64,000 bases of DNA from assembly GCA_964608945.1 (NCBI GenBank), contig CAZSQB010000001.1, positions 30,440 to 94,439 on the forward strand. The letters are read 5' to 3'. Numbering within the stretch: the first letter of the stretch is position 1; the number at the start of each line of letters is the position of its first letter. Under the pieces are notes generated by a model. That model worked only from the letters and a program-made list of their open reading frames with translations. It was not told where the DNA came from and did not search any database. Below are positions 1 to 8,685 of the stretch, piece by piece. Both the position numbers and the translations under genes were made by a program. The DNA comes from CAYWEP01 sp964608945. Its GTDB lineage: Bacteria > Patescibacteriota > Microgenomatia > Levybacterales > UBA12049.

Positions 1-1134
1 GGACCGCTGTTATATGTTTTGTATCACATTTTCAAAAAGCGCTTATTTACACACAAAGAGGTGTTACTCCACGGAGTGACTGCAATCGTTATTGCGTTTG
101 TATTATCTTTCTATCCCTATAGTAAGAATTCATATTGGATATTTAACTATTTTTACGGTCATAGAGTAGGTGGTCCCATGTGGCAAATAGTTCCAGAACA
201 AGAAAGAAATCCTCTTTCAGTCTACTCTCTTACATTTTATCTAAATTCTTTTGCACAACTTGGTATTGTTCAGTTTATTTTATTTATTTCCGGATTTATC
301 TTAGCCTTCAGACAGAAAAGCACGTTAAAGCCTATCTTCCTTACTGTAATAATCTCCTATATATTCTATTGCTATGCGCTATTAAAAGCAGAACGACACA
401 TTGTCCCCATTTTTCCATATCTTGCTATTTTGTCTGCTGGGGTATTTGATGCTATTAAACACACACGTTATAAAACAATATTAGTCGTTGTTACTGTAGT
501 AGTATCAACCTTTACATTCTTGGGAAGTGTATGGGGAAGAGGACCGATGAGGGAGAGTTTGTATGCACTTCCTCTTCAGCTTCCGTTTGGTCAGTGGAAT
601 AAAATATATCTTACTTCCATTTCCCGACCACCATATATTTATAAAATTAGCGGGAGGGAAGTTTTGGATTTTATCGCTGGAGATAGTAAAAGTAATGGGA
701 TAGTAGATCCGCAAATATTAGCCCTATTTTACTATCGTCCTCTTGATGAGCCTCTCATGGTTTACAATCTCTATAATCAGGAAAACCCATTACAGATTAA
801 TAATTATCTTGGAACAATCATTCAAGACCCAGAGAAGGAGTCAGGTATTCTTATACAACAAATATTTAAAAATACTGATTATCTTTTAATAAAAAGTGGC
901 AAAAAAACAGATGATTATTTTGCAGCGAACAATTATCAAACCTTAAAAGCACTAATTGCGTTATTTGATAACCATGTTTCTCTTTCAGATTATTATGAAA
1001 AAAGGGCAGAGATTTGGATATATCAAGATAGTAGCATAGTAACAATATTAAAGAAAAAAAAGGAGATACCTGATGAAGAGTTGGAGAAAATGAAAGTAGA
1101 GTTTGTGAAGCTTTTGAGGGTAGAGAAAAAATAA
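1..1134 (+). CDS. C-terminal part of a polytopic GT-C-type glycosyltransferase (5' end outside window)
   Basis: The reading frame is open to base 1, so this is the 3' part of a longer gene; the TTG at 19 is not a convincing start. About 377 residues are visible. The first ~175 hold about five hydrophobic segments, with the sequence AERHIVPIFPYLAIL near residue 130, which resembles the R-(Y/H)-x-x-P-x-x-P motif near the end of the membrane region in GT39/ArnT/PMT_2 enzymes. The last ~200 residues are a hydrophilic, probably extracytoplasmic domain. By family these enzymes move a sugar from a polyprenyl-phosphate donor to an acceptor outside the membrane. No neighbour defines the substrate. Family placement is likely, function only general. 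Confidence 0.7.
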   Translation, partial: GPLLYVLYHIFKKRLFTHKEVLLHGVTAIVIAFVLSFYPYSKNSYWIFNYFYGHRVGGPMWQIVPEQERNPLSVYSLTFYLNSFAQLGIVQFILFISGFILAFRQKSTLKPIFLTVIISYIFYCYALLKAERHIVPIFPYLAILSAGVFDAIKHTRYKTILVVVTVVVSTFTFLGSVWGRGPMRESLYALPLQLPFGQWNKIYLTSISRPPYIYKISGREVLDFIAGDSKSNGIVDPQILALFYYRPLDEPLMVYNLYNQENPLQINNYLGTIIQDPEKESGILIQQIFKNTDYLLIKSGKKTDDYFAANNYQTLKALIALFDNHVSLSDYYEKRAEIWIYQDSSIVTILKKKKEIPDEELEKMKVEFVKLLRVEKK

Positions 1135-1177
1135 CTAAAATATTCACGACCTGAATGAAGATTGGCAATTCCACCTG

Positions 1178-1327
1178 ATGATTTTAAGTGGTGCACATTT
1201 CAATGAGAAAACGATGCGTTCGGATCGCATCATTATTAAATCAATTCTTTTCAAATTGACCGATAGAGTGAAGACATTTATGGATGATATACAATCTCTG
1301 TTTGACCACTTGTTAATTCTCTTGTAA
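1178..1327 (+). other. Small open frame (49 codons) in a 288-base gap, possible gene remnant
   Basis: The gap 1135-1422 has no clear gene. One frame is open from about 1139 to the TAA at 1325-1327; its first ATG is at 1178. The predicted peptide has a coding-like mix (SGAHFNEKTM, then a helical charged stretch ending DDIQSLFDHLLILL) but I do not recognise it. A small inverted repeat (GATGCG 1213-1218 / CGCATC 1226-1231) lies inside it. It could be a decayed gene or chance. The rest of the gap is AT-rich, with TATACT-like sequences around 1398-1403 that may serve the next gene. Confidence 0.2.
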
Positions 1328-1422
1328 CAGGGGAAGAATTATAACATAAAATAAAATGTAATAAATGCGTTTTATGGAAATTTATAGCAGAGTATTATAT
1401 ACTTGCTCGTACTCTTCAGCAT

Positions 1423-2175
1423 ATGAGTTATTCATGGGAAATTTCATCATTTGATAGCGAAATCTTCGGACAAAAAGTTGCAAGGATTACCTCTAATAAC
1501 AAAGTGAAAACGCGTCTTCATAAAACACTTAAAAGTTTAATTGAAGATTTAAAAGAAAGTAAAATTTGGTATGCAACATACAGAGTAAACGCTAACTTTT
1601 ATCATATTATTCACGAACTTGAAAAGTACGATTTTTTGCTTGTTGATGGACTTATCACTTTGGAGACCATGCCTGATAATAAACAAATAGAATATCTGCC
1701 AAAACAAATACGACACGCAAAGACAAAAGACATTAAACAACTTTTAAAAATCTCAGGGTCAGTATTTGCTGTAACTCGCTATTACCATGATCCACTAATT
1801 CCTAAAGAGAAAGCAGATATTGTTTATCAAAAATGGGTTACTAATTCACTGAGCGAAAAATCATCAAAAATGGTTTTGGTCTGGGAAAAAAATAAAAAAA
1901 TCCTGGGACTTACGACTCTTGATAAAAAAGGACAGATTATTCTTCTTGGTGTATCTGAGAAAGTAAGAGGGAAAGGAATTGGTAGAGAACTCATCAAAGG
2001 AGCATTGAACAAGTTTAGAGAGTTAAAAAGAGAACGAGTAATCGTTGAAACACAGATTACGAATATTCCAGCCCTTCGACTTTATCAATCTTTGGGTTTT
2101 AAAATAATTGACTCGTTTTTGACATATCGATGGTATAGACCAGATAAACCTAAAGAAAATATTAACAAGAAATAA
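1423..2175 (+). CDS. GNAT N-acetyltransferase, WecD/RffC-like (dTDP-4-amino-4,6-dideoxysugar acetyltransferase candidate)
   Basis: A 250-residue protein. The N-terminal third has the F-D-S-E-I-F-G opening (residues 10-15) seen in WecD-type enzymes, and residues 115-142 hold a TRYYHDP...W segment typical of them. The GNAT acetyl-CoA site is visible as VRGKGIGREL (181-190), followed by NIPALRLYQSLGF (214-226). WecD N-acetylates a nucleotide-linked 4-amino-4,6-dideoxysugar with acetyl-CoA. A PLP aminotransferase and an RmlB-like dehydratase, the enzymes that would make such a substrate, lie 2.3 and 3.4 kb downstream on the other strand. The gene stands alone on the plus strand. The GNAT fold is certain; the exact substrate is inferred from similarity and context. 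Confidence 0.75.
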   Translation: MSYSWEISSFDSEIFGQKVARITSNNKVKTRLHKTLKSLIEDLKESKIWYATYRVNANFYHIIHELEKYDFLLVDGLITLETMPDNKQIEYLPKQIRHAKTKDIKQLLKISGSVFAVTRYYHDPLIPKEKADIVYQKWVTNSLSEKSSKMVLVWEKNKKILGLTTLDKKGQIILLGVSEKVRGKGIGRELIKGALNKFRELKRERVIVETQITNIPALRLYQSLGFKIIDSFLTYRWYRPDKPKENINKK

Positions 2176-2186
2176 TCATGTCGAAA

Positions 2187-3701
2187 TCAATTTCTGCTTT
2201 TCATTTCAAAATGTATGGCAACAAGTAAAATATCTCCTGATTTGTAGAGTATGTTTGGATATTTTATTTTGAGATCATTAAGGGTTGCATAACTTTCACG
2301 GAGAAGTAAGTAGTCGAGATTATATTCTCTCGAGAGCTCGGAGATAGATTTCTTAAGGACTGGATAGATATCCGCAATTTTCATAAGACCTGCGTTATCT
2401 GCATTGACAAGTACATAGGCTTTTGTATTGTAAACTGTCATTGTAGTTATCTGATGCGGAATACATAAAATTCGGGGTCTGCCAGGGAGCTTATTGATAA
2501 ACGCATACATTTTAGTAAGCTCTTTTGTAAGTGATCGATTTTTATCTTTTATTATACCTTTTATCTGTAGTGCCAAAATCATAGCGAGATTGCCTAAGAG
2601 AACAATTAAAAAAACTATCAATACCGGTAATCCCCATTTCTCATAGCTGTAGTAGAAAAAAATGGCTGAAAGTATACTAGCCGGAACAGACGCCATCTCA
2701 AGATAGCGCTGTCCTTCACCAATTGGGATAAGTCGTTTTATACGTAAAATAATAGATCCAATAATATAAAAAAATACTATCCATAAACTCATTTTAAAAA
2801 AGATACTATTCTGAGGAAAACCAGAGGTTTTATTATAAAATATGTATAGATAGATAAAGGCAGAAAGTATCCAGCAGTTCGTTATAATAATCATAAGCGG
2901 CGACAATGCTGAAAGCAGTGGATAAATTTTCGCTACCCAGTCTTGTTTTTTCGGTTTCACATTTCCATATATTTGATGAGCAAATCTAAATTCATAATTT
3001 TTTACCCAGAAATAAATGTTATACAGATGACCTTTGGCTACCCGTAAATAAAATCCATTTGTAAATAATACAGCAGATATAAACGCAAATAAAAATGTCA
3101 ATATGTATATGAGTGATTTATCAACAAAAGTAAAAAAGATTGAAATAAATAGAAGTGATTGGAGAGCAAAACGATGGACTAGAAAAAGCATCGTACTAAA
3201 CAAAAATCCAGCGAAGAGATAACGAAGGTCATTATTAATATGAAACATCATAAGAGGATAAAATGCTAAAGTAAACATGAAATAGCCAAATGATCGAGGA
3301 GTAAGATAACTATTCTCAATAGGAATTATGGGAATTGAAGCATATATTAATTGCGAAACAAGAGATATCGTCACATTCCCCGTTAGTTGGAATGTTATAG
3401 CATAAACAAGAATATTTTGTAAAATATCGAAAAATGGAGAAACGAATCCTTGTACTGAAAGTAAAAATTTTTTTGAGAAAAAAGAAAACAGCCAAGGAAA
3501 GATTATCGGATAATCAAAATATCCCTGAATAATAAAACCCTTCTTAATTTTACCTGGTATTCTACGCTTTGCTTTTTTAACATGTTCAATCTCAAGGAGT
3601 CTTGTCCAAACATCGACACCGAAATACCGATTAAAAAAACGCGGGTACGACTGAAGAAAGAAGCTGAAAAGTGGAATGATAAGCGCTAAAAAATAATGCA
3701 T
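2187..3701 (-). CDS. Polytopic membrane protein, probable GT-C glycosyltransferase
   Basis: 504 residues with about ten or more hydrophobic segments, then a ~130-residue C-terminal soluble domain. After TM1 the first loop carries acidic residues in FGVDVWTRLLEIEH (about 28-41), the position of the metal/donor site in GT-C enzymes. The C-terminal part (from about LPGRPRILCIP) looks like the extracytoplasmic domain that follows the membrane core in this family. It is divergently transcribed from the methyltransferase at 3799 and shares a 97-base intergenic region with it. I infer transfer of a sugar from a lipid-linked donor outside the membrane. A flippase or polymerase-type integral protein is the alternative. 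Confidence 0.6.
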   Translation of the reverse strand: MHYFLALIIPLFSFFLQSYPRFFNRYFGVDVWTRLLEIEHVKKAKRRIPGKIKKGFIIQGYFDYPIIFPWLFSFFSKKFLLSVQGFVSPFFDILQNILVYAITFQLTGNVTISLVSQLIYASIPIIPIENSYLTPRSFGYFMFTLAFYPLMMFHINNDLRYLFAGFLFSTMLFLVHRFALQSLLFISIFFTFVDKSLIYILTFLFAFISAVLFTNGFYLRVAKGHLYNIYFWVKNYEFRFAHQIYGNVKPKKQDWVAKIYPLLSALSPLMIIITNCWILSAFIYLYIFYNKTSGFPQNSIFFKMSLWIVFFYIIGSIILRIKRLIPIGEGQRYLEMASVPASILSAIFFYYSYEKWGLPVLIVFLIVLLGNLAMILALQIKGIIKDKNRSLTKELTKMYAFINKLPGRPRILCIPHQITTMTVYNTKAYVLVNADNAGLMKIADIYPVLKKSISELSREYNLDYLLLRESYATLNDLKIKYPNILYKSGDILLVAIHFEMKSRN

Positions 3702-3758
3702 GAGCTACATTTTATATTGATGAATTAAAAGTTATTATACAACAATTTTCTTGTGATA

Positions 3759-3787
3759 TTGCCAAAAAAGATTTTTTGCATTATCAT
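3759..3787 (+). promoter_or_regulatory. Sigma70-type promoter TTGCCA-17-TATCAT for the methyltransferase gene
   Basis: TTGCCA (3759-3764) and TATCAT (3782-3787) are 17 bases apart. The ATG at 3799 follows the -10 box by 11 bases, so the leader would be only a few nucleotides. Confidence 0.5.
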
Positions 3788-3798
3788 GTTGAGAAATT

Positions 3799-4497
3799 AT
3801 GAATATACCAAAACCAATGTCATTTTCAGAGAAGGTTGATGTCACTGAGGCAAAAGGGGAACATAAGTTCTACTATTCATTTACAAAAAATTATATAAAA
3901 GGTAAAAATGTTCTTAACATTGGATCATGGACAGGTCCATATGAATTACTCATTTATAACACTGCAGCATCTATTACTGCAACAGATATAGAGAAGAAAG
4001 CATTACGGGTACTCAAAAAAAAATTACCAAAAGTAAAAACTATTTATGCATTCTCACATAAGCTTCCCTTCAAGGATAATACATTTGATGTTGTAACGTT
4101 CTGGGACGTTATTGAACATATTCCTATTGGATATGAACTCACATCATTACAGGAAATTAATAGAGTCCTCAAAAAAAATGGATATTTTTTCCTCGCAACA
4201 GTAAGTAAGAATTTTTGGAGCGATTTATTAGATCCAGCATACTGGCTGGCAGGGCATAGGCATTATACAGAACAACAATTACTTTCAATGCTTACTGATG
4301 CCGGGTTTCGAACTGAAAAATCGGTACAAGTCGGTTCTTTTTTTAGCTCTTTTTATGCTTTGAGCTTCTACTTTTTTAAACATATTCTCAGAATGAAGAT
4401 GCCAACAATACAGTATGTTGAGGAAAGAATGGAGAAAAATATCTCTTCACCAGGATATATACAAATCGCAATTAGGGCAAAAAAAGTTTATAGATAA
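3799..4497 (+). CDS. Class I SAM-dependent methyltransferase
   Basis: 232 residues. Motif I is N-V-L-N-I-G-S-W-T-G (37-46), a variant of the usual GxGxG. An acidic residue that would hold the SAM ribose is in TDIE (62-65), and motif IV is FDVVTFWDVIEHI (96-108), typical of the Methyltransf_11/13 group. It has no membrane segment. Its 3' end overlaps the convergent aminotransferase gene by 10 bases. In a polysaccharide locus the likely role is methylation of a sugar or glycan end, but neither acceptor atom nor sugar can be read from the sequence. Confidence 0.8.
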   Translation: MNIPKPMSFSEKVDVTEAKGEHKFYYSFTKNYIKGKNVLNIGSWTGPYELLIYNTAASITATDIEKKALRVLKKKLPKVKTIYAFSHKLPFKDNTFDVVTFWDVIEHIPIGYELTSLQEINRVLKKNGYFFLATVSKNFWSDLLDPAYWLAGHRHYTEQQLLSMLTDAGFRTEKSVQVGSFFSSFYALSFYFFKHILRMKMPTIQYVEERMEKNISSPGYIQIAIRAKKVYR

Positions 4498-5615
4498 ACA
4501 GCTTCCTTTACTTTTTTTGTAATATAATTTACTTCTTTATTGGTAAGTTTTGAGTAGAGAGGCAGTGATATTTCTCTTCTTCCAATATCCTCTGCAACTG
4601 GAAACTGCCCTTCTTTCGTGCCATATTGGGTGCGATAAAATGAAAATAGGTGAATCGCTGGGTAATTGATAACTGCTCCCACACCTTTTTCTTTTAAATA
4701 ATCAAGAATTGTATCTCGTTTTTTAGGATCAACCCAAATCGGGAAAATATGTCTACCATGCTTTGATTCTTTATATTCATGAGGAAGTGTTATACGATCC
4801 ACGTTCTCAAATGCTTTCCTGTATCTTTGCGCTATCAATTCCCGTTTCTTCCAAAATTTCTCTGCTTTTTTAACTTGGTGGAGAAGTAGTGCAGCCTGAA
4901 GATTATCCATATTATATTTCCATCCTAGAACATCAACATCGTATCCTCTTAACCCGGTTCTCACTCTCTGGGCCAATTCACTCGTAATACCATGAGAGCG
5001 AAATTTCTTTATTAACTTAGCTATTTCTTGGGAGTTTGTTGTAAATGCTCCTCCTTCTGCAGAAGTAATACTTTTCGTGGCATAGAAACTGAAACAGGAG
5101 CCAAATGACCTTTGGCCTGGTTTTATTCCATCACGCTTTGCTTCAAGTGCATGAGCAGCATCTTCTATTACTACAAGGTTATGTTTCTTTGCAATTGAGA
5201 GGATCTTTTTCATATCGACCATCTGACCGTACAGATGGACAGGAAGAATTGCTTTTGTTCGTTTTGTTATTGCTTTTTCAATAAGATCAGGGTCAATATT
5301 TCCCGTTTTTTCTTCTACATCGACAAATACTGGTGTTGCCCCTGTCATAACAATTGCATTTGCTGTTGCGACAAAGGACATTGGTGTCGTTATGACCTCA
5401 TCACCTCTTCCAACTCCAGCTGCAAGGAGCGCTAAGTGAAGTGCCGCTGTGCAACTTGTTAGTCCAACTGTATATTTTGTCTCTAAATACTTCGCAAAAG
5501 CATTTTCGAATTCATCAACGTATTTTCCCGTTGTAAGAAAAAGGGAGCGCAGTACCTTTACAGCCTCGTTAATTTCTTGAGAACCGATATTATGTTTGTA
5601 AAATTCTACCTTCAT
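4488..5615 (-). CDS. DegT/DnrJ/EryC1 PLP-dependent NDP-sugar aminotransferase
   Basis: 375 residues, the normal length for the family. The PLP lysine is present: SFYATKSITSAEGG (176-189), Lys181. EDAAHALEA (151-159) supplies the Asp and His that hold the cofactor, and N-terminal GLTSCTAALH contacts the phosphate. This is a true aminotransferase, unlike the four family members elsewhere in the window that carry His at this place. It would transfer an amino group from glutamate to a 4-keto sugar nucleotide. It is transcribed 4 bases behind the dehydratase at 5620-6690, which could make the keto substrate; the acetyltransferase at 1423 could complete the sugar. Confidence 0.88.
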   Translation of the reverse strand: MKVEFYKHNIGSQEINEAVKVLRSLFLTTGKYVDEFENAFAKYLETKYTVGLTSCTAALHLALLAAGVGRGDEVITTPMSFVATANAIVMTGATPVFVDVEEKTGNIDPDLIEKAITKRTKAILPVHLYGQMVDMKKILSIAKKHNLVVIEDAAHALEAKRDGIKPGQRSFGSCFSFYATKSITSAEGGAFTTNSQEIAKLIKKFRSHGITSELAQRVRTGLRGYDVDVLGWKYNMDNLQAALLLHQVKKAEKFWKKRELIAQRYRKAFENVDRITLPHEYKESKHGRHIFPIWVDPKKRDTILDYLKEKGVGAVINYPAIHLFSFYRTQYGTKEGQFPVAEDIGRREISLPLYSKLTNKEVNYITKKVKEAVYL

Positions 5616-5619
5616 ATTG

Positions 5620-6690
5620 TTAATGATATTCTATTGTCCCATCGTGTAATTGGATTGGAACTTTTCTAAGCCATGTTTGTTGTTCCCACACATTTTGATT
5701 ATTTCTATACCATTTGATAGCCTCTTTGAGGCCTTTACTAAAGCTCTTTTTGGGCTCCCAGTTTAACAGCTTTTTAATTTTTCTATAATCACATGCAAAT
5801 GTCGATACCTGGCCTGGTCTTTCTTTCACGAATTTAATTTGTGATACTGGTATCTTCATATATTTTGCTATTTTTTTTGCGATGTCTAAGATTGAGATTG
5901 CCTTTCCTGATCCAACATTAAATACTTCACCTTTTATTTTAGATAATGGCGCGTGCATAATCAAGTCAATTGCATAGGCAACATCGCTTACGTGCATATA
6001 ATCTCTTTCTGATTTTCCGCTTCCATGGACAGTTAATGGCTCGTTGAGAAGCGCACTAGTTATAAATCGTGGTACAGCCTTTTCTAAATGTTGACGAGGT
6101 CCATAAATATTAAAAGGTCGAACAATCGTTGCAGGAATATCATATGTTACAAAATAGGAATAGACAAGACGATCTGCCCCTGCTTTTGCTGCGGCATAAG
6201 GGCTATGTGGATTAAGTTGATGTTTTTCATTCATTCTTTTTGTGAGACCTGCTCCATATACTTCACATGTTGAAATATGAATTAGTCGTTCTACGTTTTT
6301 TTTATGATGGTATATGGCGTTCACAATAGATTGTGTTCCCAAGACATCGGTTTCAAAAAACTTTACGTTATCGTAGATGGAACGTGTTACATGTGTTTCT
6401 GCTGCAAAATGGATAACAATGTCAGATTTCTCCACAAGGTCATCAACTACAGAAACGTTGCGAATATCGCCATACTCGAAGCGAAATCGAGAACTTTTTC
6501 GCATCTCTTGAGAAAAGTTCTTCAAATTTCCCGCATAAGTTAATGCATCAAGAACGATAAAAGAATAATTAGGGTAAGTGGTGAAGAGATATTCAAGGAC
6601 ATTACTTCCAACAAAACCAGCCGCTCCAGTTATTAGAATTTTTTTCGTTTTTCTATCTCTTTTTGTTATATTTTTATTTTCTTTAGCCAC
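5620..6690 (-). CDS. RmlB-like NDP-hexose 4,6-dehydratase (extended SDR)
   Basis: 356 residues from a GTG start at 6690. The Rossmann motif is TGAAGFVGS (21-29), and the RmlB-like LDALTYAGNL is at 48-57. The catalytic pair is Tyr165/Lys169 (YAAAK), with RPFNIYGPRQH at 191-201. RmlB has a Thr-Asp-Glu triad; here the motif is STCEVYG, so Thr141 and Glu143 stay but the Asp position is Cys142. Retention of Glu supports dehydratase chemistry, since GMD enzymes also lack that Asp. It is the first gene of a two-gene operon with the aminotransferase and probably supplies its 4-keto-6-deoxy substrate. It could also serve the nearby CDP-sugar operon. The nucleotide specificity is unknown. Confidence 0.8.
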   Translation of the reverse strand: MAKENKNITKRDRKTKKILITGAAGFVGSNVLEYLFTTYPNYSFIVLDALTYAGNLKNFSQEMRKSSRFRFEYGDIRNVSVVDDLVEKSDIVIHFAAETHVTRSIYDNVKFFETDVLGTQSIVNAIYHHKKNVERLIHISTCEVYGAGLTKRMNEKHQLNPHSPYAAAKAGADRLVYSYFVTYDIPATIVRPFNIYGPRQHLEKAVPRFITSALLNEPLTVHGSGKSERDYMHVSDVAYAIDLIMHAPLSKIKGEVFNVGSGKAISILDIAKKIAKYMKIPVSQIKFVKERPGQVSTFACDYRKIKKLLNWEPKKSFSKGLKEAIKWYRNNQNVWEQQTWLRKVPIQLHDGTIEYH

Positions 6691-6775
6691 ATGTACAATT
6701 AAAAATGTCTCAATTAATGTATTTATACACTAGTTTTTTTTATTTAGCAATAGGGAGGAAAAGCAATTTCTATAG

Positions 6776-6804
6776 TTGAAGATTCAGTCTTCTTAATGTA
6801 TAGT
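6776..6804 (+). promoter_or_regulatory. Promoter TTGAAG-17-TATAGT for a leaderless rfbF transcript
   Basis: TTGAAG (6776-6781) and TATAGT (6799-6804) are 17 bases apart. The ATG at 6811 is 6 bases after the -10 box, so transcription would begin at or next to the start codon. The upstream ATG at 6796 abuts the -10 box and is therefore unlikely to be the real start. Confidence 0.55.
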
Positions 6805-6810
6805 TATACC

Positions 6811-7584
6811 ATGAAAATGCCAGTAGTAATTTTTTGCGGGGGGACAGGGACGAGGATGAAGGAAGAGACAGAATTTCGGCCCAAACCCATGGTATCCTTG
6901 GGTGGTAAACCAATCCTTTGGCATATAATGAAAATATATAGCCACTTTGGACTTAACGAATTTATTATTGCCTTAGGATATAAAGGTGATTACATCAAAA
7001 ATTACTTTCTCGATCAAGATTATTTTCAACACGATTTTTTTATTAACACAAAAACAGGAAAAAAACTTTTATATAGAAAAAGTAGGCGTAGACACGACGA
7101 TTTTAAAATCACGTTTGTTGATACGGGAGCGGAAACTCCAACTGGAGACAGACTCGTAAAAGTCAAAAAATATATAAAGGGAGAAAAATTTATGGTGACC
7201 TACGGAGACGGAGTTTCGGATGTTGATATAAAAAAAATTTTAGATTTTTTCGAAGAAAAAAAAGTGACAGGTGTTATAACAGGAGTTCACCCTAAATCAA
7301 AGTGGGGACTTATTATTTCAGGGAAAGACGGAATAGTAAAAAGATTTCAAGAAAAACCAAGATTTAATCAATATGTGAATGGCGGGTTTATGGTGTTTAC
7401 AAAGAAAATTTTCGAGTATTTAAGACCTGGGGACATGATCCATGATGCTTTTCCAAGACTAAGCCACGACCGTCAGCTTGCCGTTTACATTCACGAAGGA
7501 TTTTGGGCTGCAATGGATACTTATCAAGATATGGAAGAATTAAATAAGCAGTGGAAAAAAGACCCCAAATGGAAGGTATGGTAA
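6811..7584 (+). CDS. rfbF: Glucose-1-phosphate cytidylyltransferase
   Basis: 257 residues from the ATG at 6811 (an in-frame ATG at 6796 adds MYSYT but overlaps the promoter). The enzyme joins glucose 1-phosphate and CTP to give CDP-glucose. The nucleotide-binding signature GGTGTRMKEETEFRPKPM lies at the N-terminus, the metal-binding TYGDGVSDVD near residue 130, and a product-site segment GVHPKSKWGL follows. The insert with the TGDRLVKVKKYI segment is characteristic of RfbF/DdhA-type cytidylyltransferases. It heads a co-directional run with an epimerase, an RmlC-like and an RmlD-like enzyme. Identity is strong at family level. Confidence 0.9.
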   Translation: MKMPVVIFCGGTGTRMKEETEFRPKPMVSLGGKPILWHIMKIYSHFGLNEFIIALGYKGDYIKNYFLDQDYFQHDFFINTKTGKKLLYRKSRRRHDDFKITFVDTGAETPTGDRLVKVKKYIKGEKFMVTYGDGVSDVDIKKILDFFEEKKVTGVITGVHPKSKWGLIISGKDGIVKRFQEKPRFNQYVNGGFMVFTKKIFEYLRPGDMIHDAFPRLSHDRQLAVYIHEGFWAAMDTYQDMEELNKQWKKDPKWKVW

Positions 7585-7645
7585 CTATAATTTTCAATTT
7601 TCAATTTGAAATAAAACTTAAATGTTTAAAACTAAAAATTTAACA

Positions 7646-8680
7646 ATGAAGGTTTTAGTTACTGGCGATAGAGGCTATATAGGTTCGGTACTTGTTCCGT
7701 TATTGCTTAAGAAAAAATACCAAGTTGTCGGGCTTGATTCTGACTTCTTTAAGAATAATCTTGCATTTAGGGTCCCTGAACCTAAATATAAAAAAATCAC
7801 AAAAGATATTCGAGATATTAAAGAAAAAGACTTGGAAGGAATTGAAGCTATAATTCATCTTTGTGCTCTTTCAAACGATCCAATGGGAGAGATTGATCCT
7901 GCTCTAACAGAGGAAATAAATTTCAAGTTGAGTATAAAATTGGCAAAACTTGCTAAAAAGCTTGGTGTCAAAAGATTTTTATTTTCCTCCTCATGTAGTA
8001 TTTATGGTATTGCAAAAAAAGATTTCGTTGATGAGCAATCTGAGGTAAATCCGCTAACAGCCTATGCAAAATCAAAAATTGACACAGAGAAAGAACTCTT
8101 AAAGCTTTCTGATAAAAACTTTTGCGTAGGAATTTTGAGAAATTCAACTATATATGGATTTTCTCCAAATTTTAGAAGTGATTTAGTAGTTAACAACCTT
8201 GTTTGTTCTGCTCTTGCATATGAGCGAATTAGCATTATGAGCGATGGCAGTCCATGGAGACCGTTTATTGATGTAAGAGATCTTGCTGGGATATTCATTG
8301 AGTTTGTAGAAGCCCCTAAAAAGCTCATTAACGGTAAAATAATTAATATTGGTTTTTCAGAAAACAATTTTCAAGTAAAAGATATTATTTCCACAGTTCA
8401 AAAATATGTGCCAAACTGCGAGGTAGTTTATACAGGAGAACACGGAAAAGACACGAGAAGTTACAGGGTTAATTTTGCCAAATTTAAATCACTTTTCCCA
8501 AAAACCAAGCAAGAATGGAGCCTGGATAAGTCTGTTAAAGACATGGTGGAAAATCTTAAGATGTTAAAGTTTTCAAAAAAAGATTTTGAGTCGGGGAATT
8601 TCACAAGACTAACAATCCTTAAAAACTTAATGTCAAAAAATTTGATAAACTCAAAGTTGTTTTGGATTAAGACTAAATAA
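7646..8680 (+). CDS. NAD-dependent NDP-sugar epimerase/reductase (extended SDR)
   Basis: 344 residues from the ATG at 7646; an ATG at 7622 would add eight residues before the start of the Rossmann strand. VTGDRGYIGS (5-14) binds the dinucleotide, and Tyr140/Lys144 (TAYAKSK) are the catalytic pair. The segment SSSCSIYG (114-121) lacks the Glu that 4,6-dehydratases place here, and it is not the TSDKCY form I associate with CDP-glucose 4,6-dehydratase. A 4-epimerase or keto-reductase is therefore more likely. A gap of 61 bases with an AT-rich stretch (TTTTCAATTTTCAATTTG around 7592) separates it from rfbF. Confidence 0.78.
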   Translation: MKVLVTGDRGYIGSVLVPLLLKKKYQVVGLDSDFFKNNLAFRVPEPKYKKITKDIRDIKEKDLEGIEAIIHLCALSNDPMGEIDPALTEEINFKLSIKLAKLAKKLGVKRFLFSSSCSIYGIAKKDFVDEQSEVNPLTAYAKSKIDTEKELLKLSDKNFCVGILRNSTIYGFSPNFRSDLVVNNLVCSALAYERISIMSDGSPWRPFIDVRDLAGIFIEFVEAPKKLINGKIINIGFSENNFQVKDIISTVQKYVPNCEVVYTGEHGKDTRSYRVNFAKFKSLFPKTKQEWSLDKSVKDMVENLKMLKFSKKDFESGNFTRLTILKNLMSKNLINSKLFWIKTK

Positions 8681-8685
8681 TTGAC

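Noticed and set aside
866..1174. Reverse-strand frame of 102 codons
   Set aside because: It covers the 3' end of the well-supported plus-strand membrane protein and has no recognisable features.
1213..1231. GATGCG/CGCATC inverted repeat as operator or terminator
   Set aside because: The stem has only six base pairs, with no T-run and no second site to support it.
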